In this document: piece after piece, positions 47,752 to 58,600 of the stretch | Layout of the letters: the number at the start of each line of letters is the position of its first letter | Numbering within the stretch: position 1 is the first letter of the stretch | Source of the DNA: Variovorax beijingensis | GTDB taxonomy: Bacteria; Pseudomonadota; Gammaproteobacteria; Burkholderiales; Burkholderiaceae_C | Direction: 5' to 3' | Length of the DNA stretch: 64,000 nt | NCBI RefSeq assembly: GCF_003951285.1 | Contig: NZ_RXFQ01000021.1 | Location: 1-64,000, forward strand | The notes under the pieces: generated by a model | Told to the model about the DNA's origin: nothing | Seen by the model: the letters and a program-made list of their open reading frames with translations, nothing else | Databases searched by the model: none | Made by a program: the position numbers and the translations under genes

Positions 47752-49245
47752 ATGACCTACCTGCTCGCACTCGACCAAGGCACTTCGAGCTCCCGCAGCA
47801 TCGTGTTCGACCGCGAAGGCCGCATCGTCGCGATCGCGCAGAAGGAGCTCACGCAAATCTATCCGCGGCCCGGCTGGGTCGAGCACGACCCCATGGAAAT
47901 CTGGCACAGCCAGCTTGCCACCGCGCGCGACGTGCTCGTCAAGGCCAGGCTCCAGTCTGCGGACATCCACGCCATCGGCATCACCAACCAGCGCGAGACC
48001 ACCCTGCTGTGGAACCGCAAGACCGGCCAGCCGGTACACCACGCCATCGTCTGGCAGGACCGTCGCGCAGAGCCGCTGTGCGCAAAGCTGCGCGATGAAG
48101 GCATGACCGGCACCATCCAGGAGAAGACCGGGCTCGTCATCGATGCCTATTTTTCCGGCACCAAGCTGCGCTGGCTGCTCGACAACGTGCCCGGCGCACG
48201 CGCGCAGGCCGAGCGCGGCGAGCTGGCTTTCGGCACCGTCGACAGCTGGCTCATGTGGCAGCTCACCGGCGGCAAGGTGCACGTGACCGACGTGAGCAAC
48301 GCCTCGCGCACGATGCTCTTCAACGTGCACCGCAACGAATGGGATGCCGACCTGCTCGAGGCGCTCGACATTCCCGCCGCGCTCATGCCCAGGGTTCAGC
48401 CGTCGAGCTCGCACTTTGCCGACACCGATGCGGCCCTGCTCGGCCGCGCGCTGCCCATCGGCGGCGTGGCCGGCGACCAGCAGAGCGCCCTCTTCGGCCA
48501 GGCCTGCTTTGCGGCCGGCATGGCCAAGAACACCTACGGCACCGGCTGCTTCCTGCTGATGCACACGGGCGGCGAATTCCAGCCCTCGCACAACGGCCTG
48601 CTCGTGACCAGCGCCGCGCAGACCAGCGCCACGCCGCAGTACGCGATGGAGGGCAGCGTCTTCGTCGGCGGCGCCGTGGTGCAGTGGCTGCGCGACGGCC
48701 TGAAGGCCATCAAGGGCAGCGCCGAGGTGCAGTCGCTCGCCGAAAGCGTGCCCGATGCGGGCGGCGTGATGATGGTGCCGGCCTTCACCGGCCTGGGCGC
48801 GCCCTACTGGGACGCCGATGCGCGCGGCACCATCACCGGCCTCACGCGCGGGACCACGGTCGCGCACATCGCGCGCGCCGCGCTGGAAAGCATTGCCTAC
48901 CAGAGCGCCGCGCTGCTGCAGGCCATGAGCCGCGATGCGGTCGCGGCCGGCGGCACGCCCGTGGCCGAACTGCGCGTGGACGGCGGTGCGAGCGTGAACG
49001 ACCTGCTGATGCAGTTCCAGGCCGACCTGCTGGGCATTCCCGTGGTGCGGCCCGAGGTGATCGAGACCACCGCGCTCGGCGCGGCCTACCTGGCGGGCCT
49101 GTCGACCGGCGTCTACAGCGACGCGCGGCAGCTGTCGAAGCTGTGGAAGGTGGAGCGGCGCTTCATGCCGACCATGGGCCGCGCCCAGGCCGAGGAATCG
49201 ATGGCGCGCTGGGAGCGCGCGGTGCGGCAGGCCACGGCGACCTGA
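47752..49245 (+). CDS. glpK: glycerol kinase
   Basis: ATP-dependent glycerol kinase of the FGGY family, 497 residues, forming glycerol-3-phosphate. Seen: N-terminal LALDQGTSSSRSIVFDREG (ATP/phosphate 1), ITNQRETTLLWNRKTGQPVH, VTDVSNASRTMLFNVH and the FGGY-type AGDQQSALFGQACF and ATP adenosine motif ELRVDGGASVNDLLMQFQAD. The ATG at 47752 has an AAGGA site with long spacing; the frame upstream is the repeat element. It is the end gene of the glpR-glpK strand. Confidence 0.97.
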   Translation: MTYLLALDQGTSSSRSIVFDREGRIVAIAQKELTQIYPRPGWVEHDPMEIWHSQLATARDVLVKARLQSADIHAIGITNQRETTLLWNRKTGQPVHHAIVWQDRRAEPLCAKLRDEGMTGTIQEKTGLVIDAYFSGTKLRWLLDNVPGARAQAERGELAFGTVDSWLMWQLTGGKVHVTDVSNASRTMLFNVHRNEWDADLLEALDIPAALMPRVQPSSSHFADTDAALLGRALPIGGVAGDQQSALFGQACFAAGMAKNTYGTGCFLLMHTGGEFQPSHNGLLVTSAAQTSATPQYAMEGSVFVGGAVVQWLRDGLKAIKGSAEVQSLAESVPDAGGVMMVPAFTGLGAPYWDADARGTITGLTRGTTVAHIARAALESIAYQSAALLQAMSRDAVAAGGTPVAELRVDGGASVNDLLMQFQADLLGIPVVRPEVIETTALGAAYLAGLSTGVYSDARQLSKLWKVERRFMPTMGRAQAEESMARWERAVRQATAT

Positions 49246-49251
49246 GGCCTG

Positions 49252-49713
49252 CTACCAGCCCCAGACCAGGCGCCGGGCCACCCAGCCGGTGCCCCCCCTT
49301 TCGTGCCGGACCTTGACCCAGTCGCCCCGGCGCTCGAGCGTGCGCAGCACGTCGCCATAGACCGCCCGCTTCACCACCGGACTGCGCGTGCTTGGTGATC
49401 TGCGCAGGGCGGCCACCTTCGCCTTCACCACGTGGTGCGGCGTCTTGCTGGTCATCGGGCGGTAGACCCATGCCTTGTCGTTCTCGAAGTCGCTGACCCG
49501 CAGCCAGTCGCCCTTCCTGCCGATGACGCGGAACGGGTAGCCCTTGCCCACGGTCCAGTGCGCTTCGTAGCGTTGGCCGGGACCGGTGCGCATGTTCAGC
49601 GTACCGACCGCTGCACTGACCATCTGCCGCTCGGCGGCGAATGCGGATGGCAATGCCATCCACGAGAGAACGAATGCGAGGAGCAGCGCGGGCAGTCGGC
49701 TGGATCTGAACAT
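49252..49713 (-). CDS. secreted protein with two bacterial SH3 domains
   Basis: A 153-residue periplasmic protein. The signal peptide (LPALLLAFVLSWMALPSAFA) is followed by two SH3b/SH3_3-type domains: residues 35-85 (GTLNMRTGPGQRYEAHWTVG) and 92-150 (KVAALRRSPSTRSPVVKRAV). Bacterial SH3 domains bind peptidoglycan or proteins. A basic, Arg-rich C-terminus is present. The ATG at 49713 follows AAAGGAA at a long distance. Confidence 0.85.
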   Translation of the reverse strand: MFRSSRLPALLLAFVLSWMALPSAFAAERQMVSAAVGTLNMRTGPGQRYEAHWTVGKGYPFRVIGRKGDWLRVSDFENDKAWVYRPMTSKTPHHVVKAKVAALRRSPSTRSPVVKRAVYGDVLRTLERRGDWVKVRHERGGTGWVARRLVWGW

Positions 49714-49917
49714 GGAGGGAGGGTTCCTTTCTATCGGGCTTCACGAATGTCCGGCGATGCCGGGCGAGCCCGTCTGGGCCCGCGAGGCGCAATAAGTTCC
49801 GTGGGGGATATCCCTGAGTCGCCGCGCCCGCCGTCCATCGACAAACACGCCATGGCCGATACTTGCAGGATGTTGCCGAACGCAGCGCGCCATGGCGCCC
49901 CATCCGCGTCCCCGCTC

Positions 49918-50370
49918 ATGAGACGGGCCCTGAGCCTGCCGCTGCTTGCCTGCATCCTGGCATCAGGATGCGGCGATCGCTATCCCATCGAAGACGCGCT
50001 GGACGACAGGCGCATGACCGCATCCGCCCACCTGAAGGCGCTCAATCGCTATCTGGCAGCAGGCGCGGGGAACAGACAGCTCGCAAAACAGGACAGCTGC
50101 CATCTCGTGCTGAAGAAATCCCGCAACGCGGGCCCGGGCGAGCGCCTGGTCATCGCGCTGACGAACTCGCAGGTCGATATCGCTTCCGTCCCGGCGAATG
50201 ACGGCCTGCGGGTCAAGGTGACGCAGTATCACGATGGCGTGCGCCGCGTATCGCTCAGGCTCGATGTGGAGAGCTGGTTCGACGCGGTGGCATGGCGGTC
50301 GCATTTCCAGCAACTGCAGCTCAAGTGCAGAGACGCCAGGGAGCGGGCTGCCGCACCGCCACCTGCCTGA
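49918..50370 (+). CDS. small predicted lipoprotein of unknown function
   Basis: A 150-residue protein. The ATG at 49918 begins MRRALSLPLLACILASGCGD, with a lipobox LASGC (Cys18), so lipidation is predicted. The mature part (LKALNRYLAAG, LVLKKSRNAGPGERLVIALT, RVSLRLDVESWFDAVAWRSH) resembles no family I recognise. An in-frame ATG at 49852 would add 22 residues and bury the signal. The ribosome site is weak at both. Confidence 0.65.
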   Translation: MRRALSLPLLACILASGCGDRYPIEDALDDRRMTASAHLKALNRYLAAGAGNRQLAKQDSCHLVLKKSRNAGPGERLVIALTNSQVDIASVPANDGLRVKVTQYHDGVRRVSLRLDVESWFDAVAWRSHFQQLQLKCRDARERAAAPPPA

Positions 50371-50407
50371 AACAGCCATCCGGGAGTCGCAGCCGGGGAC
50401 CTCGCCC

Positions 50408-50421
50408 CGTCGCCGGCGACG
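50408..50421. other. 14-bp perfect palindrome between convergent genes
   Basis: CGTCGCCGGCGACG is a perfect palindrome within the 72 bases between the lipoprotein gene and the alpha-E gene. Flanking GCCGGGG and CCCGGCC can enlarge the stem. There is no T-run. It could be a bidirectional termination structure. Confidence 0.35.
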
Positions 50422-50442
50422 ATCCCGGCCCGAGGCGCAGGC

Positions 50443-51399
50443 TCAGTGCGCCGGAACCAGGAAGTCCTGGCTGATCCGCCCGCCGAGTTCGTTCACCCGG
50501 TCGAGGAACTGCGTGAGGTAGGCGTGCAGCCCGGTCGCAAGAATCTCGTCGACGCGAGCGTACTGCAGGTCGGCCAGCAGCTTGCCGGCGCGGCGCTGGG
50601 TTTCGGCGCTCTGCTCGTTCTGCACCTTGGCGAGGTTGCTCACCACTTCCACCAGGCTCGCATGCAGCGAGCGCGGCATGTCGGCGCGAAGAATGAGCAG
50701 CTCGGCCACGCGCTCGGGCTTGATCACGTCGCGGTACACCTTGCGGTACACCTCGAAGGCCGAGACGCTGCGCAGGATGGCGCTCCAGTGATAGAAGTCG
50801 TACTCTTGGTCTTCTTCCGTGGCGGTGCCGAAGAACTCGCTGTTGAGCGCGTGGAACTTCACGTCCACCAGCCGCGCGGTGTTGTCGGCGCGCTCCAGAA
50901 AGGTGCCAAGGCGCGAGAAGTAGAACGCCTCGTCCTGCAGCATGGTGCCGAGCGTGACGCCGCGCGACAGGTGCGAGCGGAACTTGACCCATTCGAAGAA
51001 TTGGGCCGGGTCGCGCTCGAAATCGCCGGCGCGCAGCATGCGGTTGACCTCGAGCCAGGTGGTGTTCTGGGTTTCCCAGGCCTCGGTGGTGAGCGCGCCG
51101 CGAACCGCCCGCGCGTTCTCGCGCGCGGCCTTGAGGCAGGAAAGGATCGAAGACGGATTGCTCTCGTCCTTGACCATGAATTCCATCACGTCGTGCGGCG
51201 TGATCTGCTCGTACTTCTTGTTGTACGAGGGCAGCAGCTCACTGATGGACAGCACGCCCTGCCAGCCGTACTTGGCCACTTCGGCCGACTGGGGCAGCAG
51301 CGAGGTCTGGTAGTTGACGTCGAGCATGCGGGCGGTGTTCTCCGCGCGCTCGGTGTAGCGGGACATCCAGTAAAGATGATCGGCGGTGCGTGACAGCAT
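50443..51399 (-). CDS. alpha-E domain protein (DUF403)
   Basis: A 318-residue all-helical protein. The opening RTADHLYWMSRYTERAENTA is the alpha-E signature, repeated in the fused paralogue at 59223. Alpha-E proteins always occur with circularly permuted ATP-grasp enzymes and transglutaminases, and are thought to form part of a peptide-ligation/modification system. The ATG at 51399 has an AGGAG site. It lies 11 bases after the ATP-grasp gene. Confidence 0.92.
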   Translation of the reverse strand: MLSRTADHLYWMSRYTERAENTARMLDVNYQTSLLPQSAEVAKYGWQGVLSISELLPSYNKKYEQITPHDVMEFMVKDESNPSSILSCLKAARENARAVRGALTTEAWETQNTTWLEVNRMLRAGDFERDPAQFFEWVKFRSHLSRGVTLGTMLQDEAFYFSRLGTFLERADNTARLVDVKFHALNSEFFGTATEEDQEYDFYHWSAILRSVSAFEVYRKVYRDVIKPERVAELLILRADMPRSLHASLVEVVSNLAKVQNEQSAETQRRAGKLLADLQYARVDEILATGLHAYLTQFLDRVNELGGRISQDFLVPAH

Positions 51400-51410
51400 C
51401 GTTTGTGCTC

Positions 51411-52904
51411 CTACGATTGGCTTTGCGACTGCGTGGCCGCCTTGGGCCTGGGCGTGCGGTCGGCTTCGAGAATCCAGGTGTCCTTGGTGCCGCCGCCCTG
51501 CGACGAATTGACCACCAGCGAGCCCTCCTTGAGCGCCACGCGCGTGAGGCCGCCGGGCACCATCTGCACCTCGCTGCCCGAAAGCACGAAGGGACGCAGG
51601 TCGATGTGGCGCGGCGCGATGCCGGCATCGACGAAGGTCGGCGAGGTCGACAGGCTCAGCGTGGGCTGCGCGATGTAGCCGTCTGGCTTGGCGATCACGG
51701 CCTTCTTGAAGTCCTCGATCTCGGCCTGCGTGGCGGCCGGGCCGATCAGCATGCCGTAGCCGCCGGCGCCGTGCACCTCCTTGACGACCAGGTCCTTCAT
51801 GTTGTCGAGCGTGTACTGCAGCTCGTCCTTGTTGCGGCACATGTAGGTGGGCACGTTCTTCAGGATCGGCTTTTCGCCGAGGTAGAACTCGACCATCTTG
51901 GGCACGTAAGGGTAGATCGACTTGTCGTCGGCCACGCCGGTGCCCACCGCATTGCAGATGACGACGTTGCCGTCGCGGTAGGCGCGCATCAGGCCCGCGC
52001 AACCGAGCGTGGACGTGGGGCGGAACACCTCGGGGTCGAGGAAGTCGTCGTCGACGCGGCGGTAGATCACGTCGACGCGCCGCGGCCCGCGCGTGGTGCG
52101 CATGTAGACGAAGTTGTCCTTCACGAACAGGTCCTGTCCCTCGACCAGTTCCACGCCCATCTGCTGGGCAAGGAAGGCATGCTCGAAGTAGGCGCTGTTG
52201 TACATGCCGGGCGTGAGTACCACCACCGTGGGCTCGGCCGTGGCAGCCGGCGCGCTGGCACGCAGCGTTTCAAGCAGCAGGTCGGGGTAGTGCGCCACGG
52301 GCGCGATGCGGTTCTGGTTGAACAGCTCGGGAAAGAGCCGCATCATCATCTTGCGGTTCTCGAGCATGTAGCTCACGCCGCTGGGCACGCGCAGGTTGTC
52401 TTCGAGCACGTAGTACTCGCCGTTGCCCTGGGCATCGGGGGCGCGCACGATGTCGATGCCCGAGATGTTGGAGTAGACGTTGTGCGGCACGTTGACGCCC
52501 ATCATCTCGGGGCGGAACTGCGCGTTGTTCAGGATCTGCTCGGCCGGAATGATGCCGGCCTTGATGATTTCCTGGTCGTGGTAGACGTCATGCAGGAAGC
52601 GGTTGAGCGCCGTGACGCGCTGCACCAGCCCCTTTTCCATGCTCTCCCACTCGTGGGCGGGAATGATGCGCGGCAGCAGGTCGAACGGTATGAGCCGCTC
52701 GGTGCCGGAACCGTCCTCGTCCTTGGCGCCGTACACCGCAAAGGTGATGCCGACCCGGCGGAAGATCATTTCCGCCTCTTCGCGCCGCGATCGCATCACC
52801 TCGCCGGGTTGCTTCGCGAGCCATTGGTCGTAGCGCTTGTAATGCTGCCGGATTGCAGCCCCCGCATAGGGCAACTGCTCATACATCTCATCGAATTTGT
52901 GCAT
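51411..52904 (-). CDS. circularly permuted ATP-grasp ligase (DUF404/DUF407)
   Basis: A 497-residue enzyme of the circularly permuted ATP-grasp type 2 family, predicted to form amide bonds with ATP. Seen: NAQFRPEMMGVNVPHNVYSN, YVLEDNLRVPSGVSYMLENR, VLTPGMYNSAYFEHAFLAQQ and the DUF407 core KEVHGAGGYGMLIGPAATQA. The C-terminus is a low-complexity Ser/Gln tail (PKAATQSQSQS). Substrates are unknown. The ATG at 52904 has an AAGGAGA site at long spacing. It forms an operon with the alpha-E gene. Confidence 0.92.
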   Translation of the reverse strand: MHKFDEMYEQLPYAGAAIRQHYKRYDQWLAKQPGEVMRSRREEAEMIFRRVGITFAVYGAKDEDGSGTERLIPFDLLPRIIPAHEWESMEKGLVQRVTALNRFLHDVYHDQEIIKAGIIPAEQILNNAQFRPEMMGVNVPHNVYSNISGIDIVRAPDAQGNGEYYVLEDNLRVPSGVSYMLENRKMMMRLFPELFNQNRIAPVAHYPDLLLETLRASAPAATAEPTVVVLTPGMYNSAYFEHAFLAQQMGVELVEGQDLFVKDNFVYMRTTRGPRRVDVIYRRVDDDFLDPEVFRPTSTLGCAGLMRAYRDGNVVICNAVGTGVADDKSIYPYVPKMVEFYLGEKPILKNVPTYMCRNKDELQYTLDNMKDLVVKEVHGAGGYGMLIGPAATQAEIEDFKKAVIAKPDGYIAQPTLSLSTSPTFVDAGIAPRHIDLRPFVLSGSEVQMVPGGLTRVALKEGSLVVNSSQGGGTKDTWILEADRTPRPKAATQSQSQS

Positions 52905-52995
52905 GGAACGACCAATCTCCTTGAGCCATAGCTTAGCAAGTTCGAGGCCAGTGAAAGCCCTATGTTGAGGCGGAACGCCGCGCCGCCGCCCGCTT

Positions 52996-55461
52996 TCACG
53001 GCAGGCGGTGGTGCCAATAGCGGGCATTGCGCTCCCGTTCGCAGCCGACTTCGGCCGGCTCCCGGCTGCGCCACAGCGCGGCGCCGCAGGGCACGCTCTC
53101 GACCAGCTTCACGCCATGCGCGGCATAGCGTTCGGCCACCTCCGGGGCCGGGTGGCCGAAACGGTTGCGGTAACCCGCCTGGACCAGCGCGATGCGCGGG
53201 CGCACCGCTTCGAGGAACAGCACGCTCGACGAGGTCTTGCTGCCATGGTGCGGCGCCAGCAGCACGTCGGCACGCAGGTCGGCCGTGCGCGAAACCAGCG
53301 CGGCCTCCTGCAGGCGCTCGATGTCGCCGGCCAGCAGCACCGTGGCGCGGCCGTTGGCGATGCGCAGCCCGCAAGAAATCGCGTTGGGCTTGGTGAAGGA
53401 AAGATAGTCGGCCGGTGCGGGGTGGAGAACTTCGAAATCCACGCCGTCCCAGGTCCAGCGCTGCCCCGCCTCGCAGCGCCGGGCCGGACGCACCGACTGC
53501 AGCGGGTGCGCGGCTTCGATCGAGCTCAACAGCTCCGCCTGCGGCTGCATCGAGAGCACCGCGGCCGCGCCGCCGGTGTGGTCGCTGTCGCGGTGGCTCA
53601 GCACCAGCGTGTCCAGCCGCTCGTCGAAGGCGCGCAGCAGGGGCACGAGCACGCGATGGCCGGCGTCGCTCTCGAGGCTGTAGCGCGGGCCGGCGTCGTA
53701 CAGCAGGCTGTGCGTTGCGGTGCGCACAAGAACTGCGTTGCCCTGCCCGATGTCCGCGGCCAGCAGCTCGAACTGCCCCGCGGCCGGCCGGGGCGCGTGC
53801 CAGAGCAGCACCGGCAGCAGGAGCGGCAGGCCCAGCGTGCGCAGCGACCACGGCAGCCGCATCGCGAGCAGGACGCCGCCCGCCACGCCGCAGGCCGCCA
53901 TCCACACGGGCGGCGCCGCCATCGAGAACGTGGCATACGGCAGTGCGGCCAGCCACCGCAGCAGCAGGGCCAGCACCTGCACGGCCCAAGCGGCAAGCTC
54001 CCAGAGCGGCGCCGCCACAGCCCCCAGCATCGCCAGCGGCGTGACCACCAGCGTGACCCAGGGGATCGCCACCGCGTTGGCCAGCAGGCCCACCACCGAC
54101 ACCTGCTGGAAAAGCAGCAGGCTCAATGGCGTCAGCGCCAGCGTGATCACCCATTGCTCGCGGAAGAACGCCAGCAGCCGGGCCGATCTGCCCGCCGCCT
54201 CCTCGGCCGACCGCATGAAGCCCGTCGCGAACAGAATGCCGACCGCCACGAAGCTGAGCCAGAAGCCGGCCTGCATCAGCGCCCACGGGTCGACGGCCAC
54301 CACCACCGCCGCGATCAGCAGCCAGACATGGGGCCATGGCCAGCGCCGCCCCGTGAACCGCAGCAGCGCCGCGGTCGCGAGCATCCACACCGTGCGCTGC
54401 GAGGGCACGCCCCAGCCGCTGAAAAGCGCATAGAGCCCGGCCAGCAGCACGCCGCCGGCCAGCGCGGCCTGCGGCGCGGGAACGCGCAGCATCAGCCGCC
54501 CGCTGCGGCGCCACAGCGCGCCCACCGCATGGGCGGCAAGCCAGGCGAACATGGTGATGTGCAGCCCCGAGATCGACATCAGGTGGGCCACGCCGGTGGC
54601 GCGAAAAACGTCCCAGTCGCTGCGGTCGATGGCCCCCTGATCGCCGGTGACGAGTGCGGCGATGACGCCCGCCTGCCGGGTGTCGGCCACGCGCTCGAAC
54701 ACCGCATCGCGCACCGCCTCCCGTGCACGCTCGATGGGATGCAGCCATGTGGACTGCAGGCGTGCGGGTGCGGCATCGCGGGCCCCTGTTCGCACATAGC
54801 CGCTGGCATGCACGCCCTGCTCCCAGAGCCACAGTTCGTTGTCGAAACCATGCGGATTGAGATTGCCGTGCGGCGCCTTCAGCCGCACCGTGAGGCGCCA
54901 GCGCTCGCCCGCATGCAGCGTGGCTGCATCGCCGGCTGCGGCACGGCCTTCGGTCGCACGTCCCCAGAGAGCGCTGTCTTCGCGGTACCAGCCGAGCGCG
55001 ATGCGCGCCGGAACGCGCGGCGCAGCCCCGGCGCGCCCGTCAGCCCAGCGCGCCGACTCCACATCGAGCCGAAAGCGCGTACCACCCTCGTTGCGCTGGG
55101 GCATCTGCGCGATCACGCCAACCACCTGCAGGTCGCGGCCTTCGAGCACCGGGTCGAGTGCGCCCCCTGCATAGGCCGCCGCGCGCCAGCCCGCGAGCCC
55201 GCCGGCGGCAAGCGCTCCGCAGGCCAGCGCAAGGGCCATCGCAAGCCCTGCCGGCATGCGCCACGCGCGAAGCGGCCGGCGCCATCGGCGCGACAGTGCC
55301 GCCAGGCCGGCCAGGCCTGCGAAGAGCAGCGCCGCATAGGCACCCGCGCTCCACAGCCTCGGCTGGTGCAACTGCAAGGCCGTGCCGAGCAGCGATCCGC
55401 CCAGCGCGGCAAAGGCCCACGACGACGCTGCGGCGCCGCCGGACGCGCGTGCCGGCCTCAC
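52996..55461 (-). CDS. comEC: ComEC/Rec2 DNA-uptake channel protein
   Basis: An 821-residue inner-membrane protein needed for natural transformation in relatives. N-terminal helices, then the OB-fold-like periplasmic part (residues about 95-200), the Competence core with TGVAHLMSISGLHITMFAWL, and a C-terminal metallo-beta-lactamase domain with LVLSHRDSDHTGG and LLAPHHGS. The start is unclear: a GTG at 55461 has GGAG exactly 7 nt upstream and is used here; a TTG at 55488 lies in the same frame but has a ribosome site too close to it. Confidence 0.9.
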   Translation of the reverse strand: MRPARASGGAAASSWAFAALGGSLLGTALQLHQPRLWSAGAYAALLFAGLAGLAALSRRWRRPLRAWRMPAGLAMALALACGALAAGGLAGWRAAAYAGGALDPVLEGRDLQVVGVIAQMPQRNEGGTRFRLDVESARWADGRAGAAPRVPARIALGWYREDSALWGRATEGRAAAGDAATLHAGERWRLTVRLKAPHGNLNPHGFDNELWLWEQGVHASGYVRTGARDAAPARLQSTWLHPIERAREAVRDAVFERVADTRQAGVIAALVTGDQGAIDRSDWDVFRATGVAHLMSISGLHITMFAWLAAHAVGALWRRSGRLMLRVPAPQAALAGGVLLAGLYALFSGWGVPSQRTVWMLATAALLRFTGRRWPWPHVWLLIAAVVVAVDPWALMQAGFWLSFVAVGILFATGFMRSAEEAAGRSARLLAFFREQWVITLALTPLSLLLFQQVSVVGLLANAVAIPWVTLVVTPLAMLGAVAAPLWELAAWAVQVLALLLRWLAALPYATFSMAAPPVWMAACGVAGGVLLAMRLPWSLRTLGLPLLLPVLLWHAPRPAAGQFELLAADIGQGNAVLVRTATHSLLYDAGPRYSLESDAGHRVLVPLLRAFDERLDTLVLSHRDSDHTGGAAAVLSMQPQAELLSSIEAAHPLQSVRPARRCEAGQRWTWDGVDFEVLHPAPADYLSFTKPNAISCGLRIANGRATVLLAGDIERLQEAALVSRTADLRADVLLAPHHGSKTSSSVLFLEAVRPRIALVQAGYRNRFGHPAPEVAERYAAHGVKLVESVPCGAALWRSREPAEVGCERERNARYWHHRLP

Positions 55462-55601
55462 CGGCAGACTCCAGAACTCATGATGCAAACCCTCCCTGTA
55501 CTCACGCTCAGTGGCGCGTTAATTGCTTTGCTTCTGGGCTAGTATGCGTCTCACAAGAGACATCTTTTCGATGCAATCTCGCAGTACTGCACACAAAACG
55601 C

Positions 55602-58600
55602 ATGTCCATTCACGCCGCACTCCACCACGTCACCCACTACAAATACGACCGCCCGGTGCAGTTGGGCCCGCAGGTCGTGCGCTTGCGTCCCGCGCCGCAC
55701 TGCCGCAGCAACGTCATCTCGTATTCGCTGCAGGTCGAGCCGGCCGAGCACTTCGTCAACTGGATGCAGGACCCGTTCGCCAACTACCAGGCGCGGCTCG
55801 TGTTTCCGGAGAAGACGCGCGAGTTCAAGGTCACGGTCGACCTCGTCGTCGAGATGGCGGTCTACAACCCCTTCGACTTCTTCCTCGAGCCGCAGGCCGA
55901 GAACTTCCCGTTCAAGTACACCGCCTCGCAGGCCGAGGAACTCGCGCCCTACCTCGTCACCGAAGAACCCACGCCGCTGCTGTCGGCCTACCTCGGCAAG
56001 ATCGAGCGCAAGGAGCAGCGCACCATCGACTTCCTGGTCGGCCTCAACCAGCAGGTGCAAAAGGACGTCAACTACCTGATCCGCATGGAGCCCGGCGTGC
56101 AGACGCCGGAAGAAACGCTCACCAGCGGCAGCGGCTCCTGCCGCGATTCGGGCTGGCTGCTGGTGCAGCTGCTGCGCCATTGCGGCCTGGCCGCGCGCTT
56201 CGTCTCGGGCTACCTGATCCAGCTCACGCCCGACGTGAAGGCGCTCGACGGCCCGAGCGGCACCACGGTCGACTTCACCGACCTGCATGCCTGGTGCGAA
56301 GTGTTCCTTCCGGGGGCGGGCTGGATCGGGCTGGACGCCACCTCGGGCCTGCTGGCCGGCGAAGGCCACATCCCGCTCGCCTGCACGCCCACGCCTTCGA
56401 GCGCCGCGCCCATCGAAGGCGCGGTGGACGAAGCCGAGGTCGACTTCGGCCATGAGATGAAGGTCACGCGCATCTACGAATCGCCGCGCGTGACCAAGCC
56501 CTACACCGAGGAGCAGTGGGCCGAGGTGCTCGCGCTCGGCGACGCGGTCGATGCGCGGCTGAAAGCCGGCGACGTGCGCCTCACGATGGGCGGCGAGCCC
56601 ACCTACGTGGCCACCAGCGACCGCGACGCGCCCGAATGGAACACCGATGCGCTTGGCCCCACCAAGCGCGGCTATGCCACCGAGCTCGTGCACAAGCTGC
56701 GCGCCGAATACGGCCAGGGCGGCTTCCTGCACTTCGGCCAGGGCAAGTGGTATCCGGGCGAGCAATTGCCGCGCTGGGCGCTGTCGATCTTCTGGCGCGC
56801 CGACGGCCAGACACTCTGGCACGACCCCGAACTCTTTGCCGACGAGCGCGTGCCCACGCACTACACGAGCGAAGACGCGCGCCGCTTCACCACCGTGCTG
56901 GCGCACAAGCTCGGCATCACCGAGCGCTACATCCAGCCCGGCTACGAAGACGTCTATTACTACCTCTGGCGCGAACGCCGACTGCCGGTGAACGTCGACC
57001 CCTTCGAATCGAAGCTCGACGACGAGCTCGAGCGCGTTCGCCTGCGCCGCGTGTTCACGCAGAAGCTCGACGCGGTCATCGGCTACATGCTGCCGCTCGA
57101 ACCCGCCAATGCCAATGCCGACGCGCCCGCACTCGAAGGCCCGGGCTGGAAGACCGGCCCCTGGTTCCTGCGCGACGACCGGCTCTACCTGATCCCGGGC
57201 GATTCGCCGATGGGCTATCGCCTGCCGCTCGATTCGCAGCCCTGGGCCAGCAAGGGCGACTACCCTTACCTTGTCGAGCGCGACCCGACCGCGCCGCGTG
57301 GCGCGCTGCCGAGCTCGGCCGACTACCGCGCGCGCTATGCCGTGCCTGCCGGCGGCGCAGCGGGCGCCGACCTGGGCGCGGTGCCCTATGCCTTCGGCGC
57401 GCCGCCGGTGGTGCCTGCGGCCCTGCGCATGCAGGCGCCGGGCGAGACGGCCGCAGCAGGCACAGCCGCGAGCGGCGATGCCGCCGCAGCCCACGCAGCA
57501 GCCAACCGCTCCTCCACAACGCCGCCCACGCGACAACCGGTGCGCGGCGAATCCGCCCACTGGGTCACGCGCACCGCGCTGTGCGTCGAAGTGCGCGACC
57601 CGCGCCGCGCCAACGGCCCCGCGGCCGAGAAGAAAGGCAGCGCCTCGGGCGTGCTCTACGTCTTCATGCCGCCGCTCGCGCGCCTGGAGGACTATCTCGA
57701 CTTGGTCGCGGCCGTCGAAGCCACAGCCCGGCAGCTCGGCATGCGCATCGTGATGGAAGGCTATCCGCCGCCGCGCGATCCGCGCCTGAAGATGCTGGCC
57801 GTCACCCCCGACCCGGGCGTGATCGAAGTCAACATCCATCCGGCCCACAACTGGAAGGAACTGGTCGCCCACACCGAGTTCCTCTACAACGCCGCGTTCG
57901 AGACCCGCCTCTCGGCCGAGAAGTTCATGACCGACGGACGCCACACCGGCACCGGCGGCGGCAACCACTTCGTGATGGGCGGCGCCACGCCGGCCGACAG
58001 CCCGTTCCTGCGCCGGCCCGAGCTGCTCGCGAGCCTGCTGCTCTACTGGCACAACCACCCCTCGCTGAGCTACCTGTTCTCGGGCATGTTCATCGGCCCG
58101 ACCAGCCAGGCGCCGCGCGTGGACGAGGCGCGCAACGACCAGGTCTACGAGCTCGAGATCGCGCTGAAGGAAATCGCGAGGAACCGCGAGATCCACGGCC
58201 AGAACATGCCGGCCTGGCTGGTGGACCGCACGCTGCGCAACATCCTGATCGACGTGTCGGGCAACACCCACCGCAGCGAGTTCTGCATCGACAAGCTCTA
58301 CTCGCCCGACTCGAGCACCGGCCGCCTCGGCCTGCTGGAGCTGCGCGCCTTCGAGATGCCGCCGCATGCGCGCATGAGCATTGCGCAGCAGCTGCTCATT
58401 CGCGCGCTGGTCGCGCGCTTCTGGGACGAGCCGTACAAGGCGCCCGTCACCCGCTGGGGCACCGAGCTGCACGACCGCTTCCTGCTGCCGACCTTCGTCA
58501 AGATGGATTTCGACGACGTCATCAGCGAGATGCGCCAGGCCGGCTTCGCCTTCGATGCCGACTGGTTCGCGCCGCACCTGGAGTTCCGCTTTCCGCTGGT

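Noticed and set aside
55523..55545. TTGCTT and TAGTAT upstream of the DUF2126 gene, considered as a promoter
   Set aside because: The spacing is only 11 bases, too short for a sigma-70 promoter.
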